Source of the DNA: Rhizobium sp. Root483D2
GTDB taxonomy: Bacteria > Pseudomonadota > Alphaproteobacteria > Rhizobiales > Rhizobiaceae
Length of the DNA: 64,000 nucleotides
Assembly: GCF_001426685.1 (NCBI RefSeq)
Contig: NZ_LMFB01000008.1
Coordinates: 1 to 64,000 of the forward strand
Reading direction: 5' to 3'
Each line of letters opens with the position of its first letter. Positions within the stretch are counted from its first letter, which is position 1. Positions 1-8,602 of this stretch are shown piece after piece. The position numbers and the translations under genes are program-made. The notes beneath the pieces were generated by a model. It did not search any database. It saw only the letters and a program-made list of their open reading frames with translations, and was not told the origin of the DNA.

Positions 1-47
1 GAATATCGTAAGAGCCTCGGCCTGAGCATTTAAAACAGTCCAAGTTT

Positions 48-251
48 TTATCCGCACCCCCGCTTTGCTATCCAAGGCGCTTTCACAAACACCTCGTCTG
101 CGTCCTTACAATCAGTTCCGGTGGCGACTATATCCCTGTAGAACAGGTTGATGGCGGTTCCCCCCTTGAGCGCGAATACATCCTGCCGAGCGATGTAGGG
201 CAACGTCCTGACCAGCAGCTCGACCTGCCGCATATAGCGATCACGCGCCAT
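48..251 (-). pseudogene. Truncated AbiEii toxin (type IV toxin-antitoxin)
   Basis: The reading frame opens at an ATG that overlaps the end of the upstream antitoxin gene by 11 bp, the coupling expected of abiE operons. Its first ~41 residues match the AbiEii/AbiGii nucleotidyltransferase toxin start, including the ALKGGTAINLFYRD segment. After RDI the expected catalytic continuation (SVDIDL-like, with the metal-binding aspartates) is replaced by unrelated residues, and the frame stops after 67 codons, against roughly 250-300 for the family. I infer that a recombination or insertion event removed the toxin's active site, so the product should be inactive. Confidence 0.72.
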
Positions 252-1095
252 CGATAATCTCCTTTGGCACCAGGTCTGCAGGGATTGTGATGCGATAAAC
301 GGGGTGAAGCCGGCCGCCTGGGACAAGTGCCCGATCGCCACGTCCCATATCGATTTTCGATTTGTCGATATGCTTGAGCCACGCATGCGCATGCTTGTCG
401 GCATAGACGAAGAAAAGGCGTTTCACCTTTACACTGCGGCACTGGGTCAACAGCGTCGTCAACATTTTCGGACGCAAATTGACCATTGCCTCAAACATCA
501 TATCGATGTTGTGAAAGCTCTCGTTCTTTGGAAGTTCATCGAGCACCTCCAGTATCGCCCGCTCTGCGGACGACATTTTGATAGGCCATCGCCACGGGCT
601 CATGGCCAGTTCCTCATCTGGATTATCGGAGAGGCTGAATTCGCTATCCTCAACGCCGTTGTTCTCGTTGGAGAACAGTCCATGACTTCGCCGGATGAAC
701 CTGGCATCGATTGTCAGTGTCAGTAGCCAGTCAGGTATATCGGAGCCATAGAGAAAGACGCGCGTATCGCCGCCGAGCTGCAGGTAGTGGGAATGCCCGC
801 GCAATCCAAGCGCGGTCAGACCTCCCACGTGGAATGCATGTCCCATGATCCATTGCGCGGATAACAAGGGAATTTTCCAACCCGTGACGGCTTGCGTCGT
901 TTCTCTTGCCGAAAATGGGCGTCGGTAGACGCCTGTCGCGATCCGCTCGAGCCAACCCTGTTTGATATACGCCGACACGGACTGCCGTGAGATCGCATGG
1001 CGTGCCGTCCAAGCCGAATCGACAAGAAAGCCGGGCGGAACCGACTGGATAAGATACTTTAGCTTTGGCGTCGTTTGTTCATTCATCATAGACAT
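241..1095 (-). CDS. AbiEi-type antitoxin / transcriptional regulator
   Basis: This 284-residue protein resembles AbiEi antitoxins: an N-terminal winged-helix segment (about residues 10-60, with the YIKQGWLERIATGVYRRP stretch) and a C-terminal antitoxin domain containing the SSAERAILEVLDELP and YADKHAHAWLKHID segments. AbiEi proteins repress their own promoter and neutralise the AbiEii nucleotidyltransferase. The gene is full length and is followed, with overlap, by only the first 67 codons of abiEii. The start has three nearby ATG choices (1095, 1089, 1086) and no clear Shine-Dalgarno sequence. The antitoxin therefore appears to be an orphan on this replicon. Confidence 0.8.
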   Translation of the reverse strand: MSMMNEQTTPKLKYLIQSVPPGFLVDSAWTARHAISRQSVSAYIKQGWLERIATGVYRRPFSARETTQAVTGWKIPLLSAQWIMGHAFHVGGLTALGLRGHSHYLQLGGDTRVFLYGSDIPDWLLTLTIDARFIRRSHGLFSNENNGVEDSEFSLSDNPDEELAMSPWRWPIKMSSAERAILEVLDELPKNESFHNIDMMFEAMVNLRPKMLTTLLTQCRSVKVKRLFFVYADKHAHAWLKHIDKSKIDMGRGDRALVPGGRLHPVYRITIPADLVPKEIIDGA

Positions 1096-1234
1096 TATGG
1101 CATGATTTCAAAGTAGATTTCAAGCGCACTTTAACGTATGCCACTATTGCAAATATCACGTTGACAAATCATGGAAAGGTCAAAGTGGCTTGGCAGTCGC
1201 GAGGCTCTTCCTGCCGCGATGGTGTTGTGCTTAA

Positions 1235-1696
1235 ACCTCAACTGCGAGCGTCCATTCCGCAGGCCATCGCCCCGACACAGCTCAGGCACTGCGCATCTCC
1301 GAAAGCTTCGGCCTTACCCTCATCGACAGCGACGGGATCCGCGATCTCCACAGCGGCCAGTTGATCGAAAGCGCCGATGCCCTGAAAGACGGCCTCGCCG
1401 AAAAGGCCATGCAGATCCACATGCAGCGCATCGTCGGATCTTTCGTCGGCTCAGCCTACGGCGCCGGGCAATTCTACAGCCGCGCGGTCACCGAAGCCCG
1501 CGATCTCACCACGAAGCTTTCCAACGATACCAGAGATGAGGACCTCGACGGCCCTGTTGGCTTCGACAGCCGAGCCCAGCGCAAGCGCGAGTTCGCAGCC
1601 GATATGGGCCTGCAGGCCCACGTGCTTCGAATGGCCGCCGAAGGTGCTGTCTCGGCTTACGAGGACATCACAGGCGAAACCTGGAAGCCTTACTAG
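1235..1696 (+). pseudogene. Plasmid hypothetical protein, 5' end missing
   Basis: The frame is open from 1235 after an in-frame stop at 1232. It reads smoothly through ALRISESFGLTLIDSDG and LAEKAMQIHMQRIVGSFVG to a C-terminus ending EDITGETWKPY. The only usable ATG in good sequence is at 1361, in the middle of what looks like continuous protein, so I infer that the 5' end was lost, probably replaced by the sequence around 1160-1240. I do not recognise a family. It is followed by a strong terminator, which suggests a real gene end. A shorter functional product from 1361 (111 residues) cannot be excluded. Confidence 0.45.
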
Positions 1697-1774
1697 CGCA
1701 CGGTCGAGCAGCCTGCCAACTCGGTCGACAGACAAGCCGCCACTGCCCAGATGTCAGCATTCGAATAGCCGGAT

Positions 1775-1796
1775 GCGGGGCTTCGGCCCCGCTTTT
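1775..1796 (+). terminator. Rho-independent terminator
   Basis: A 7-bp GC stem GCGGGGC / GCCCCGC around a TTCG tetraloop is followed directly by TTTT. It lies 79 bp after the end of the truncated plasmid gene. Confidence 0.8.
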
Positions 1797-1845
1797 CACC
1801 AGCGTCCGGTACCGTCCCTACAACCTGGTTCGGAAAAAGAAAAAA

Positions 1846-1868
1846 GGGCCGACGGAAAACCGCGGCCC
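1846..1868 (-). terminator. Probable minus-strand terminator
   Basis: A stem of GGGCCG-a-CGG / CCG-CGGCCC around AAAA is preceded on the plus strand by a run of A, which is a T-run on the minus strand. It would stop transcripts coming from the oxidoreductase gene that ends at 2076. The stretch 1869-2075 shows no convincing gene apart from a possible four-codon ORF at 1936-1950. Confidence 0.55.
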
Positions 1869-2075
1869 ATAAAGTGTGAAGGTCATGGACCTCCAGAGGG
1901 GAACAGCTGCTGCGGCGGAACTGGGAGGAGCCGCCATGTGCATCAGCTGAAGCCTGTATGCCCGAATTTTCATCGCGTTGCACTTAATTTTTGTGCAGTG
2001 CAGCTATGCGTTCTTGGCTTGAAGGAACGTAACCCCGTGTTCTGGCATCATTTCGGCGCGCTTTTCGGGCGAACA

Positions 2076-2744
2076 CTACCAGGTGATCAACGGCGTCTTG
2101 CGCAGCCAATGATCCGTGGTGACTTGATCCAGCACGAAGGTCGCAACGTTTTCGCGCGAGATGGAGCCTCCGCGGAACTGGTTCAAGCTCGTGAGCGTCT
2201 GGATCGTGGTGCGCCTAGGCTTGTTGTTGAGAACTGAAGGACGGACAATGGTCCAATTCAGATCGCTGCCCTTGATGATGGCCTCTTGGCGGTTTCTGTC
2301 GGCGTATACTTTGCGCAAAAGCAGCGGGAAGATCAGCTTGTCGAACAGAAACCCGCCATGGCCTGCGCTATCCCCCGCGCCCATTCCGGTGATGGTGATG
2401 AGACGCGAGACGTGCTCTGCCTTCATGGTATTGACGACCGCTCGGGTTGCAGTCGAGAGAAGGGTGACTTCACGAAACGGGCTTGCGGGTGTTCCAAGTG
2501 CGCTGATGACGGCATCGCGACCCTTGACGGCCTGGCGCAACACCTTCTCGTCACGGGCGTCTCCAACGACGATCTTCGCTCCCCTCATGTCCGCGGCCTT
2601 TTCCGGCGAGCGCACCAGGAGGGTGACATCGTAGCCGCGGCTGAGGGCCTGGCTGACGATGTGGCGGCCGGTTGGCCCGGTGGCGCCGAGGACCACGATC
2701 TTCGGTGCGGCGGAGAAATCTATGTCAGTGATGGAGGTGGTCAT
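2076..2744 (-). CDS. NAD(P)-binding oxidoreductase (NmrA/SDR-like)
   Basis: This 222-residue protein begins a Rossmann fold at residues 14-26 with KIVVLGATGPTGR, the GxxGxxG nucleotide-binding loop of atypical extended SDRs. It continues with the SALGTP and TVRPSVLNN-like segments typical of the flavin-reductase/NmrA-like subgroup. The length is normal for one-domain members. The substrate is unknown. It is the most downstream of three minus-strand genes (4193 to 2076) that point away from a LysR regulator at 4300, so it may belong to that regulator's target operon, with gaps of 36 and 69 bp. Confidence 0.75.
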   Translation of the reverse strand: MTTSITDIDFSAAPKIVVLGATGPTGRHIVSQALSRGYDVTLLVRSPEKAADMRGAKIVVGDARDEKVLRQAVKGRDAVISALGTPASPFREVTLLSTATRAVVNTMKAEHVSRLITITGMGAGDSAGHGGFLFDKLIFPLLLRKVYADRNRQEAIIKGSDLNWTIVRPSVLNNKPRRTTIQTLTSLNQFRGGSISRENVATFVLDQVTTDHWLRKTPLITW

Positions 2745-2813
2745 GATCGGGTCCTCTTGAAAGGCAGGGCTCCTCTCAGGAGGTAGCCCGGGTTTGGTTG
2801 TTGTGATCGGTAA

Positions 2814-3287
2814 TCAGAGCCTGCCCCCTGCGAGCAGTTCTCGGGTCCGCTTCAGCGTCGATACGAGGGCCGATTTGTAGCCCTTGTCGCTGTCGAACTG
2901 CGTCTGCTCGGCCTGCTCCTCAGGACCATTCGGCTGCTTGCCGCGTAGGCCGAGGTAGCAGTAGAACTTCAGCTGCAGCGCGCCGGCTTCGTCCTCGAAT
3001 AGCTCATTGACGATGGCGCCCTCGCGTGGGCCGCCTGCCTGGAAGAAGGTGACCTTGCTCTGCGGCTCAAGCGTGATGATTTCCCTGATGTCAGAGCCAG
3101 CAATGGTGGCTTCGCGCACGAAGTGGGTCGCACTTTCCTCGACGACGTCGCAGCGGGTGCAGAGGCCGGGCGGGAGAAAGAGGCGCGCATCGCGCGCCTT
3201 CAGCTCCAGGCCCTTCCACACCTGCTCCCTGGTGAGTTTTGTTTCGCCTTCCGGATTCACCGGGACTGTTGCGGTCGAATAGATCAT
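2814..3287 (-). CDS. AtaL-like / DUF1857 SRPBCC-fold protein
   Basis: This 157-residue protein matches the small AtaL-like (DUF1857) family of START/SRPBCC-fold proteins. Recognisable features are the LTREQVWKGLELKARDARLFLPP opening, the central REIITLEPQSKVTFFQ strand and the C-terminal YKSALVSTLKRTRELL helix. SRPBCC folds bind hydrophobic ligands. No catalytic role is established for this subgroup. It sits between two NmrA-type oxidoreductases on the same strand, suggesting co-expression. Confidence 0.68.
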   Translation of the reverse strand: MIYSTATVPVNPEGETKLTREQVWKGLELKARDARLFLPPGLCTRCDVVEESATHFVREATIAGSDIREIITLEPQSKVTFFQAGGPREGAIVNELFEDEAGALQLKFYCYLGLRGKQPNGPEEQAEQTQFDSDKGYKSALVSTLKRTRELLAGGRL

Positions 3288-3323
3288 GATGATCGTCCTT
3301 GTTTAAAATTGTGGGCGCCTGCG

Positions 3324-4193
3324 TCAGGCAGAAGCAGCGGTTTGCGAGGCAAAGTCTCGATAAGAGCGAAGCGGACGGCCGAGAAGCGTCGTCAGGCGCT
3401 CGACATCGCCGCCCTCGGGCAGCATGCCATCAGTCAGGAAGCGCTCGCCCATCATGCGCATGTCATAGGCCATCCACGGCGGCATGAACTGCTTGAGGTT
3501 CTGTTCGAAAGCTGCCGTATCACCGCCGCCATAGTTGATCTGACGGCCCAGAACGTCCGACCAGATAGCAGCTATATCCGTGCCGGTGAGTGTGTCAGGA
3601 CCCACGAGGTTGATGCGATTGGTCGGAAGCGGCTGTGCGGCCCTTTCGCGTCTCAGCAGTTCAATTGCAGCAATCTCCGCGATATCGCGGACGTCGATCA
3701 TAGCAAGGCCCTTGTCGCCGACGGGCATCGGGTAGACGCCATAGCCAGTGATGACGTCCTTGATCGTCAGATCGTTCTGGATGAAGTAGGCCGGGCGCAG
3801 GATGGTGGCGTTGAACCCCATCTGCTCGATCATCCGCTCGACGCCGAATTTGCCGGCGAAGTGCGGCACGTTCACGTAGACGTCCGGGTGAATGACCGAC
3901 AGGTAGACGATCCGTTCGATGCCAGCCGAGCGGGCGACGTTGAGGGCGATCAAAGCCTGGGTGAACTCGTCTGGTGCGACAGCGTTCAGCAGGAAGAGTG
4001 TCGACACACCGTCGAAGGCGGAACGCAGGGAGTCGACGTCGAGGAAGTCACCTTTGGCGACGGCAACGCCTGCCGGGAAATTGGCCTTGGAGGGGTCGCG
4101 GACGAGAGCGCGGACATCAGCGCCGCTGTCGACAAGGTACTGGATGGCTTGGCCGCCGATATTGCCGGTGGCGCCGGTAACGAGAATGGTCAT
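3324..4193 (-). CDS. NmrA-family NAD(P)-binding oxidoreductase
   Basis: This 289-residue protein opens with MTILVTGATGNIGGQAIQYL, a classic GxxGxxG Rossmann loop. It carries the NmrA/azoreductase-like middle region (ILRPAYFIQND) and a C-terminal substrate lobe ending near TLLGRPLRSYRDF. Length and architecture fit the NmrA/QorB-like quinone or azo reductase group; the substrate cannot be told. It is divergent from the LysR gene at 4300 across a 106-bp region holding two inverted repeats. That is the usual layout for a LysR target. Confidence 0.75.
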   Translation of the reverse strand: MTILVTGATGNIGGQAIQYLVDSGADVRALVRDPSKANFPAGVAVAKGDFLDVDSLRSAFDGVSTLFLLNAVAPDEFTQALIALNVARSAGIERIVYLSVIHPDVYVNVPHFAGKFGVERMIEQMGFNATILRPAYFIQNDLTIKDVITGYGVYPMPVGDKGLAMIDVRDIAEIAAIELLRRERAAQPLPTNRINLVGPDTLTGTDIAAIWSDVLGRQINYGGGDTAAFEQNLKQFMPPWMAYDMRMMGERFLTDGMLPEGGDVERLTTLLGRPLRSYRDFASQTAASA

Positions 4194-4237
4194 GGGATTT
4201 TCTCCGGGTTGGTATTGCTTGACACCCGGAATATGAC

Positions 4238-4277
4238 TGGTTCATTGTTAAACCAATAGACTGTTAAATTAGACAGT
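4238..4277. promoter_or_regulatory. Divergent LysR/NmrA control region with two inverted repeats
   Basis: TGGTT-8-AACCA (4238-4255) and ACTGT-8-ACAGT (4260-4277) lie head to tail between the divergent NmrA and LysR genes. Dyads of this size spaced like this resemble LysR recognition and activation sites (T-N11-A type). The assignment as the operator of the 4300 regulator is inference from position. Confidence 0.45.
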
Positions 4278-4299
4278 TCGTCTCACAGGTGGAACGATC

Positions 4300-5190
4300 A
4301 TGGATCTCGTCGCTCTTGCCGATTTCAACCTTGTCGCGCGTCACGGTGGCTTCGGCAAAGCTTCGCGGGCGTCCGGCCGTCCCAAAGCGACCTTGTCTCG
4401 ACGAGTGACCGAACTGGAGGCTGCCCTTCAGCTTCGGCTGTTTGAACGTGGCGCGCGCAACCTGAAACTCACCGAGGAAGGACGCGCCCTTCACGAGCGG
4501 ACAGCCGCTCTGCTGACGGAGCTCGACGAAACGGCGGCCACCATCGCGGCCGGCGGGGACAAGCCGCGCGGCAGGTTGCGCATCAGCGCGCCACTGCTGT
4601 TTTCGCAGACTGCCATGGGCAGGATCGCGGCGGGATTTGCATTGAAATATCCCGACGTGCGGTTGGAAGTCACCACAGAGGACCGAGCCGTAGACATGAT
4701 CGAGGAAGGCTATGACCTGGTCATCCGTGTCAATCCGGACCCGGACGAAAGTCTGGTCGGCCGAGCCTTTCTGCATGATCGTCTGGTCGTCGTGGCAAGC
4801 CCCGACCTTCCCCGCCCAGTGGCTGATCTCTCGGCGCCAGGTGTCGTGCGCGGGGCGGGCGATCGGCAGACCTGGAGCGTCGTGACTTCAGAAGGACCCG
4901 CCACAATCTGGATCGAGCCCATCCTCGCCCTATCCTCGCTTATCATGGTTCGGGACGCCGTGCGAACGGGCGTCGGCGCTGCTCGTATGCCGATTTCGCT
5001 GGTGAGCCACGATCTGGCCGACGGCACTTTGCTGCACTGGGGCGATATCGAGGGCTCCGAGATCGCGCTATGGGCGCTTTACCCGTCGCGGCGACTGTTG
5101 AGCGCCCGTGTCTCCGCCTTCCTGGATTTTCTGAAGCGGGCTTTTCCCAACGGAACGCCCGATGAACTGGCGGCCTACATCGGCAAGTGA
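4300..5190 (+). CDS. LysR-family transcriptional regulator
   Basis: This 296-residue protein has the LysR helix-turn-helix in residues 1-60 (VARHGGFGKASRASGRPKAT, then SRRVTELEAALQLRLFERG) and a substrate-binding lobe with the typical GRLRISAPLLF start at about residue 90. The length is normal. A purine-rich ribosome site (aggtgga) precedes the ATG. It is divergent from the NmrA-AtaL-NmrA cluster, its probable target. The effector is unknown. Confidence 0.85.
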   Translation: MDLVALADFNLVARHGGFGKASRASGRPKATLSRRVTELEAALQLRLFERGARNLKLTEEGRALHERTAALLTELDETAATIAAGGDKPRGRLRISAPLLFSQTAMGRIAAGFALKYPDVRLEVTTEDRAVDMIEEGYDLVIRVNPDPDESLVGRAFLHDRLVVVASPDLPRPVADLSAPGVVRGAGDRQTWSVVTSEGPATIWIEPILALSSLIMVRDAVRTGVGAARMPISLVSHDLADGTLLHWGDIEGSEIALWALYPSRRLLSARVSAFLDFLKRAFPNGTPDELAAYIGK

Positions 5191-5220
5191 CGGACCGAAC
5201 GTTCCAATTTTTCAGTCGCG

Positions 5221-6126
5221 CTAGCGTTGGCCAGCAGTGTTTACGCGCGAATAAGCGCCGGGCGGCATTCCTACATGCCGACTAAACGCAACGCTGAAGG
5301 CGCTTGCCGATCCATAGCCGACGCGTTGCGCAATCTCCGCCGTGGCGACATCCTCGCGGAGCAACGCCTTCGCCAGCGCCATGCGCCAACCGGTCGCGTA
5401 TTCCATCGGGGCGACGCCAACCTCCCTCCGGAAACGATCAAAGAAGGTCGACCGGGACATGGCGGCATCCCGCGCAAGTGTTTCTACCGTCATGCTGCGA
5501 CCTGGATCCGCGTGGATCTGGCGCAAGGTCGGTGCCAGCAGAGGATCGGCCATGCCGCGCAGGAGACCGGGCGGGGCCGCAGCGCTTCTCGTTGATCGCA
5601 AAGCTTCGATCAACAGTACCTCCAGCAACCGGTGAAGCACCATCTCGCGGGCGGTACGGTCGGCTCTCGTTTCGTCATTTATCATCCGGACCAATATCGC
5701 CAGCCGGTCTTCGCCTCGAACATGGATGATCTCCGGCAGCAACGAGACGAGAAGAGCTTTGTCATCCGAGCCAAAGGCACAATGGCCGACCATCGCCTTG
5801 ATTTCCGCAGGCGCTTCCGGGTCTCCGAGCCGGAAGACGCCCGGGCTGGTTTCAAGACGCTGGGCAAGCGCTCCGCGCGGCGGCGGTTCTAGGCTGCTCA
5901 TCGTGAACGAGAAGATTTCAGGAACCAGCACGAAGTCGCCGGCTGTCAGCAAAATTGGCTCACGACCGGCGATCGTCATCCGGCAATGGCCCTCTACTAC
6001 CGCGCAGTAAAAGGGGCTTCCAAGTTCCGTGCGCTCGACGAGCCACTGACCGCCACCCGTCACCAGCTTTGAGATCGACGGCATTGGCTTGAGCAGGGAA
6101 ACGACTTGGGCAATTGGATCGCTCAT
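5221..6126 (-). CDS. AraC-family transcriptional regulator (cupin N-domain)
   Basis: This 301-residue protein has an N-terminal AraC-binding cupin region (about 1-190, with PFYCAVVEGHCRMTIAGREP and the DFVLVP strand) and two C-terminal HTH motifs at about 195-295 (TVETLARDAAMSRSTFFDRF and EIAQRVGYGSASAFSVAFSR). It is divergent from the SDR and hydrolase genes at 6225 and 7022, with 98 bp between, so it probably controls them. This regulator type is often found beside SDR genes in rhizobia. Confidence 0.85.
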   Translation of the reverse strand: MSDPIAQVVSLLKPMPSISKLVTGGGQWLVERTELGSPFYCAVVEGHCRMTIAGREPILLTAGDFVLVPEIFSFTMSSLEPPPRGALAQRLETSPGVFRLGDPEAPAEIKAMVGHCAFGSDDKALLVSLLPEIIHVRGEDRLAILVRMINDETRADRTAREMVLHRLLEVLLIEALRSTRSAAAPPGLLRGMADPLLAPTLRQIHADPGRSMTVETLARDAAMSRSTFFDRFRREVGVAPMEYATGWRMALAKALLREDVATAEIAQRVGYGSASAFSVAFSRHVGMPPGAYSRVNTAGQR

Positions 6127-6224
6127 GATTTCGGACTCAGACTAAAAATTCTTGGACAATCAAATATAGCAAGTCCGCGACGGCAGGTCCATCTTCTGGC
6201 AAGTTAATCGTCAGGAGACAGAAC

Positions 6225-6983
6225 ATGCCAAACATCCTCATCACCGGTTGCTCATCCGGTTTCGGTCTCGCCATCGCGCAAACGTTTGTGACGGAGGGAT
6301 GGGACGTGGTGGCGACCATGCGCACGCCGCAGACCGATCTGATGCCCCACAGCGAAAAACTTAAGATACTGGCGCTGGACGTGACCAGCGCCGACAGCAT
6401 CACGAAGGCGGTCGAAGCGGCCGGGCCGATCGATGCTCTGGTCAACAATGCCGGCGTCGGCATGCTCAATGTACTGGAAGGCGCCGAGATGCCGAAAATC
6501 CGCGAACTGTTTGAAACGAACGTGTTCGGCGCGATGGCGATGACCAAAGCCGTTCTTCCACAGATGCGTATCCGTCGCTCAGGCGTTATCGTCAACGTCA
6601 GCTCCAGCGTCACCATCAAGCCGCTGGCCGCACTCTCCGTCTACAGTGCCAGCAAGGCAGCGCTGAACGCTTTCACGGAAAGTCTCGCTCTGGAGACCGC
6701 TCTGTTCGGGGTGCGAGCGAAACTTGTTCTGCCGGGTTCGGCGCCGACGACCGGGTTCGGCAAAAATGCCGTCGCACGTATGGGAATGGATATCCCCGAG
6801 CCATACAGCGCATTCGTTCACGACTACCTGACAACACTACGCTCCGGCACAGAATTCACGACGCCGGATGATGTCGCAGACGCCGTCTGGCGCGCCGTGA
6901 CGGAACCGGATGCACCGATGAAAACGCCCGCTGGCACCGATGCGAAAACCTGGTTCCGCGACGCAGGCCACTCGCTGGCCTGA
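6225..6983 (+). CDS. SDR-family NAD(P)-dependent oxidoreductase
   Basis: This 252-residue classical short-chain dehydrogenase has the cofactor loop TGCSSGFG near residue 7, the NNAG motif near residue 82, and the catalytic tyrosine/lysine in YSASKAALNAF near residue 137. The serine of the triad lies in the preceding VSSSV strand. Length is standard. The substrate is unknown. It is likely co-transcribed with the hydrolase that follows 38 bp later and controlled by the divergent AraC protein. Confidence 0.85.
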   Translation: MPNILITGCSSGFGLAIAQTFVTEGWDVVATMRTPQTDLMPHSEKLKILALDVTSADSITKAVEAAGPIDALVNNAGVGMLNVLEGAEMPKIRELFETNVFGAMAMTKAVLPQMRIRRSGVIVNVSSSVTIKPLAALSVYSASKAALNAFTESLALETALFGVRAKLVLPGSAPTTGFGKNAVARMGMDIPEPYSAFVHDYLTTLRSGTEFTTPDDVADAVWRAVTEPDAPMKTPAGTDAKTWFRDAGHSLA

Positions 6984-7021
6984 AGACGACCGCCCCAAAA
7001 TCAATGTTTAAGGACCCGAAC

Positions 7022-7966
7022 GTGAACAATCTGATCGATCTCGCCAAACATATTCCCACGCCCGAGGCCACGCTCACTGTGGCCTATACCCCAATCCGTT
7101 TGCCGATGGTCGGCCGCCAACCGCTGGAACTGCGTCTGACCGCGCCTGCGACCGGCGGCAACCTTCCCATCGTGCTGCTGTCGCATGGGTTCGGCCCCTC
7201 CAACTACATCCCGTCAAAAGACGGTTACGCCCCGCTGGCCCAGTTCTGGGCGGAACGGGGTTTCGCGGTCATCCAGCCGACGCATGCGAGTTCGCGCGTC
7301 GGTGGCTTGCCTTCGGATGCCCCCGGCGCGCCGTTTTTCTGGCGCGAGCGCGTCGAGGAGATAAAGGCGATCCTCAACCAATTATCCGAGGTTGAACGGC
7401 AGGCGCCCGCCGTTGCGGGCCGGATGGATCATTCGCGCATCGGTGCGGCCGGTCATTCTTTCGGTGGTCACACCGTCGGGCTCCTGCTAGGCGCGCAGCT
7501 GAATGGTGAGGATTTCTCCGATCCGCGTATCTCGGCAGGCATTCTAATGACGACTCCGGGGCGAGGCGGCAAGGATATGATCGAGGAGAACGCTGCCCGG
7601 TTTCCGTTCTTCGACGTTGATTTTTCGACGCTGACGACACGCAGCCTTGTCGTCTGCGGTGATACGGACAATCCGCATTTCACAACGCGTGGCCCTGAAT
7701 GGCATGCGGATGCGTTTCACGATGCGCCGGGCGCAGAGGCCCTGTTGACGATGCACCGCGTCGGACACGGGCTTGGCGGGATCGCCGGGCTTGACGCTAA
7801 GGAAACAGAAATCGAGGCACCCGACGCGCTGGAAGCTTTGAGGCGCCTGACGCTCGCCTGGCTTCAGACGGTGCTGGGAGCGGATGAAGGTGCATGGCCC
7901 GGCGCATGCCTTGCGCTCGAGGGTGACGCCGCGCCGCTTGCGGATGTCACACAAGGCCAGAACTAA
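7022..7966 (+). CDS. Alpha/beta hydrolase (dienelactone-hydrolase/lipase-like)
   Basis: The protein of about 314 residues shows the IVLLSHGFG oxyanion region and the nucleophile elbow GHSFGGHT. The acid is likely in VVCGDTDNPHF and the catalytic histidine in MHRVGHGLGG. These are the features of the chlorophyllase/PAF-acetylhydrolase-like branch. I prefer the GTG at 7022 because AAGGA lies 7 nt upstream; an ATG at 7004 would add six residues but has no ribosome site. No signal peptide is seen. Its position after an SDR suggests a joint role in degrading an ester- or ketone-containing compound. Confidence 0.75.
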   Translation: MNNLIDLAKHIPTPEATLTVAYTPIRLPMVGRQPLELRLTAPATGGNLPIVLLSHGFGPSNYIPSKDGYAPLAQFWAERGFAVIQPTHASSRVGGLPSDAPGAPFFWRERVEEIKAILNQLSEVERQAPAVAGRMDHSRIGAAGHSFGGHTVGLLLGAQLNGEDFSDPRISAGILMTTPGRGGKDMIEENAARFPFFDVDFSTLTTRSLVVCGDTDNPHFTTRGPEWHADAFHDAPGAEALLTMHRVGHGLGGIAGLDAKETEIEAPDALEALRRLTLAWLQTVLGADEGAWPGACLALEGDAAPLADVTQGQN

Positions 7967-8383
7967 AATTGGTAAAGTCGATTTGCGGCCAGGTTGCTCT
8001 TCGCGATCTGGCCGTTGGTGGCTTAAAGGAACCGGTTGCACGGCGGAAAACTTCGAGCGGCTTGAAGCCCTGGATTGGTCCAGGGTGTGGTCTGTCTGAA
8101 GCTGGGAGTGGGGAGTGAGCACGTCTCAGTCTTGTCACCCGTCCAGGCATGGCACCACAACCACCAGCGCTAAGAAGCAATGCAGCGTTCCCGGGAACCT
8201 CCCAAATCCAGTCGTTGGCTTCGACCAAGTGTTTGGGGCTTGTGGGCGCTATGCATCCATTCCATTGGTCGCCACCCGATGATGCCAATGTGTATCCCTT
8301 GATCCGCCAGCTGGCACGTCCACTGCGGTCTCGATGGGGCATGTCTGACCAAAGACCGCCTCGCGGTGCTCGGCTCGATCGGC

Positions 8384-8530
8384 ATCCGCAACGGCCGGCT
8401 CGTTTTCTTCCCCTGACTGCAAGCAGCCATTCCTCGCGAGGCAAGAAAGCCTCTCCCTGGCCGTCCTCCACTCCGTTTCGGCCTTTCAGGTGCGGGCCGA
8501 TCGTCCCCGGTCCTATCGACTGCCATCGAG
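8384..8530 (+). repeat. Plasmid leader repeat, copy 1 (diverged)
   Basis: About 150 bp of non-coding DNA that aligns by eye with 10124-10271. Shared blocks include TTCTTCCCCTG, CATTCCTCGCGAGGCAA, GCCGTCCT and a CGAC-GC-ATCGAG end. Copy 2 is the untranslated leader of the DUF736 gene. Copy 1 is followed by the IS110-type transposase instead of a plasmid gene. The flanking stretch 7967-8383 holds no gene I can support. Confidence 0.6.
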
Positions 8531-8602
8531 ATCCTATGAGTAATGGCGGCGATCTGTTTTGATCTGGTTGACGTCAATGCCGTTGCAGAAAGGAGCAGGA
8601 CG

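Noticed and set aside
3123-4259. A 378-codon plus-strand frame opposite the AtaL/NmrA genes
   Set aside because: Antisense to two well-supported genes, with no family features.
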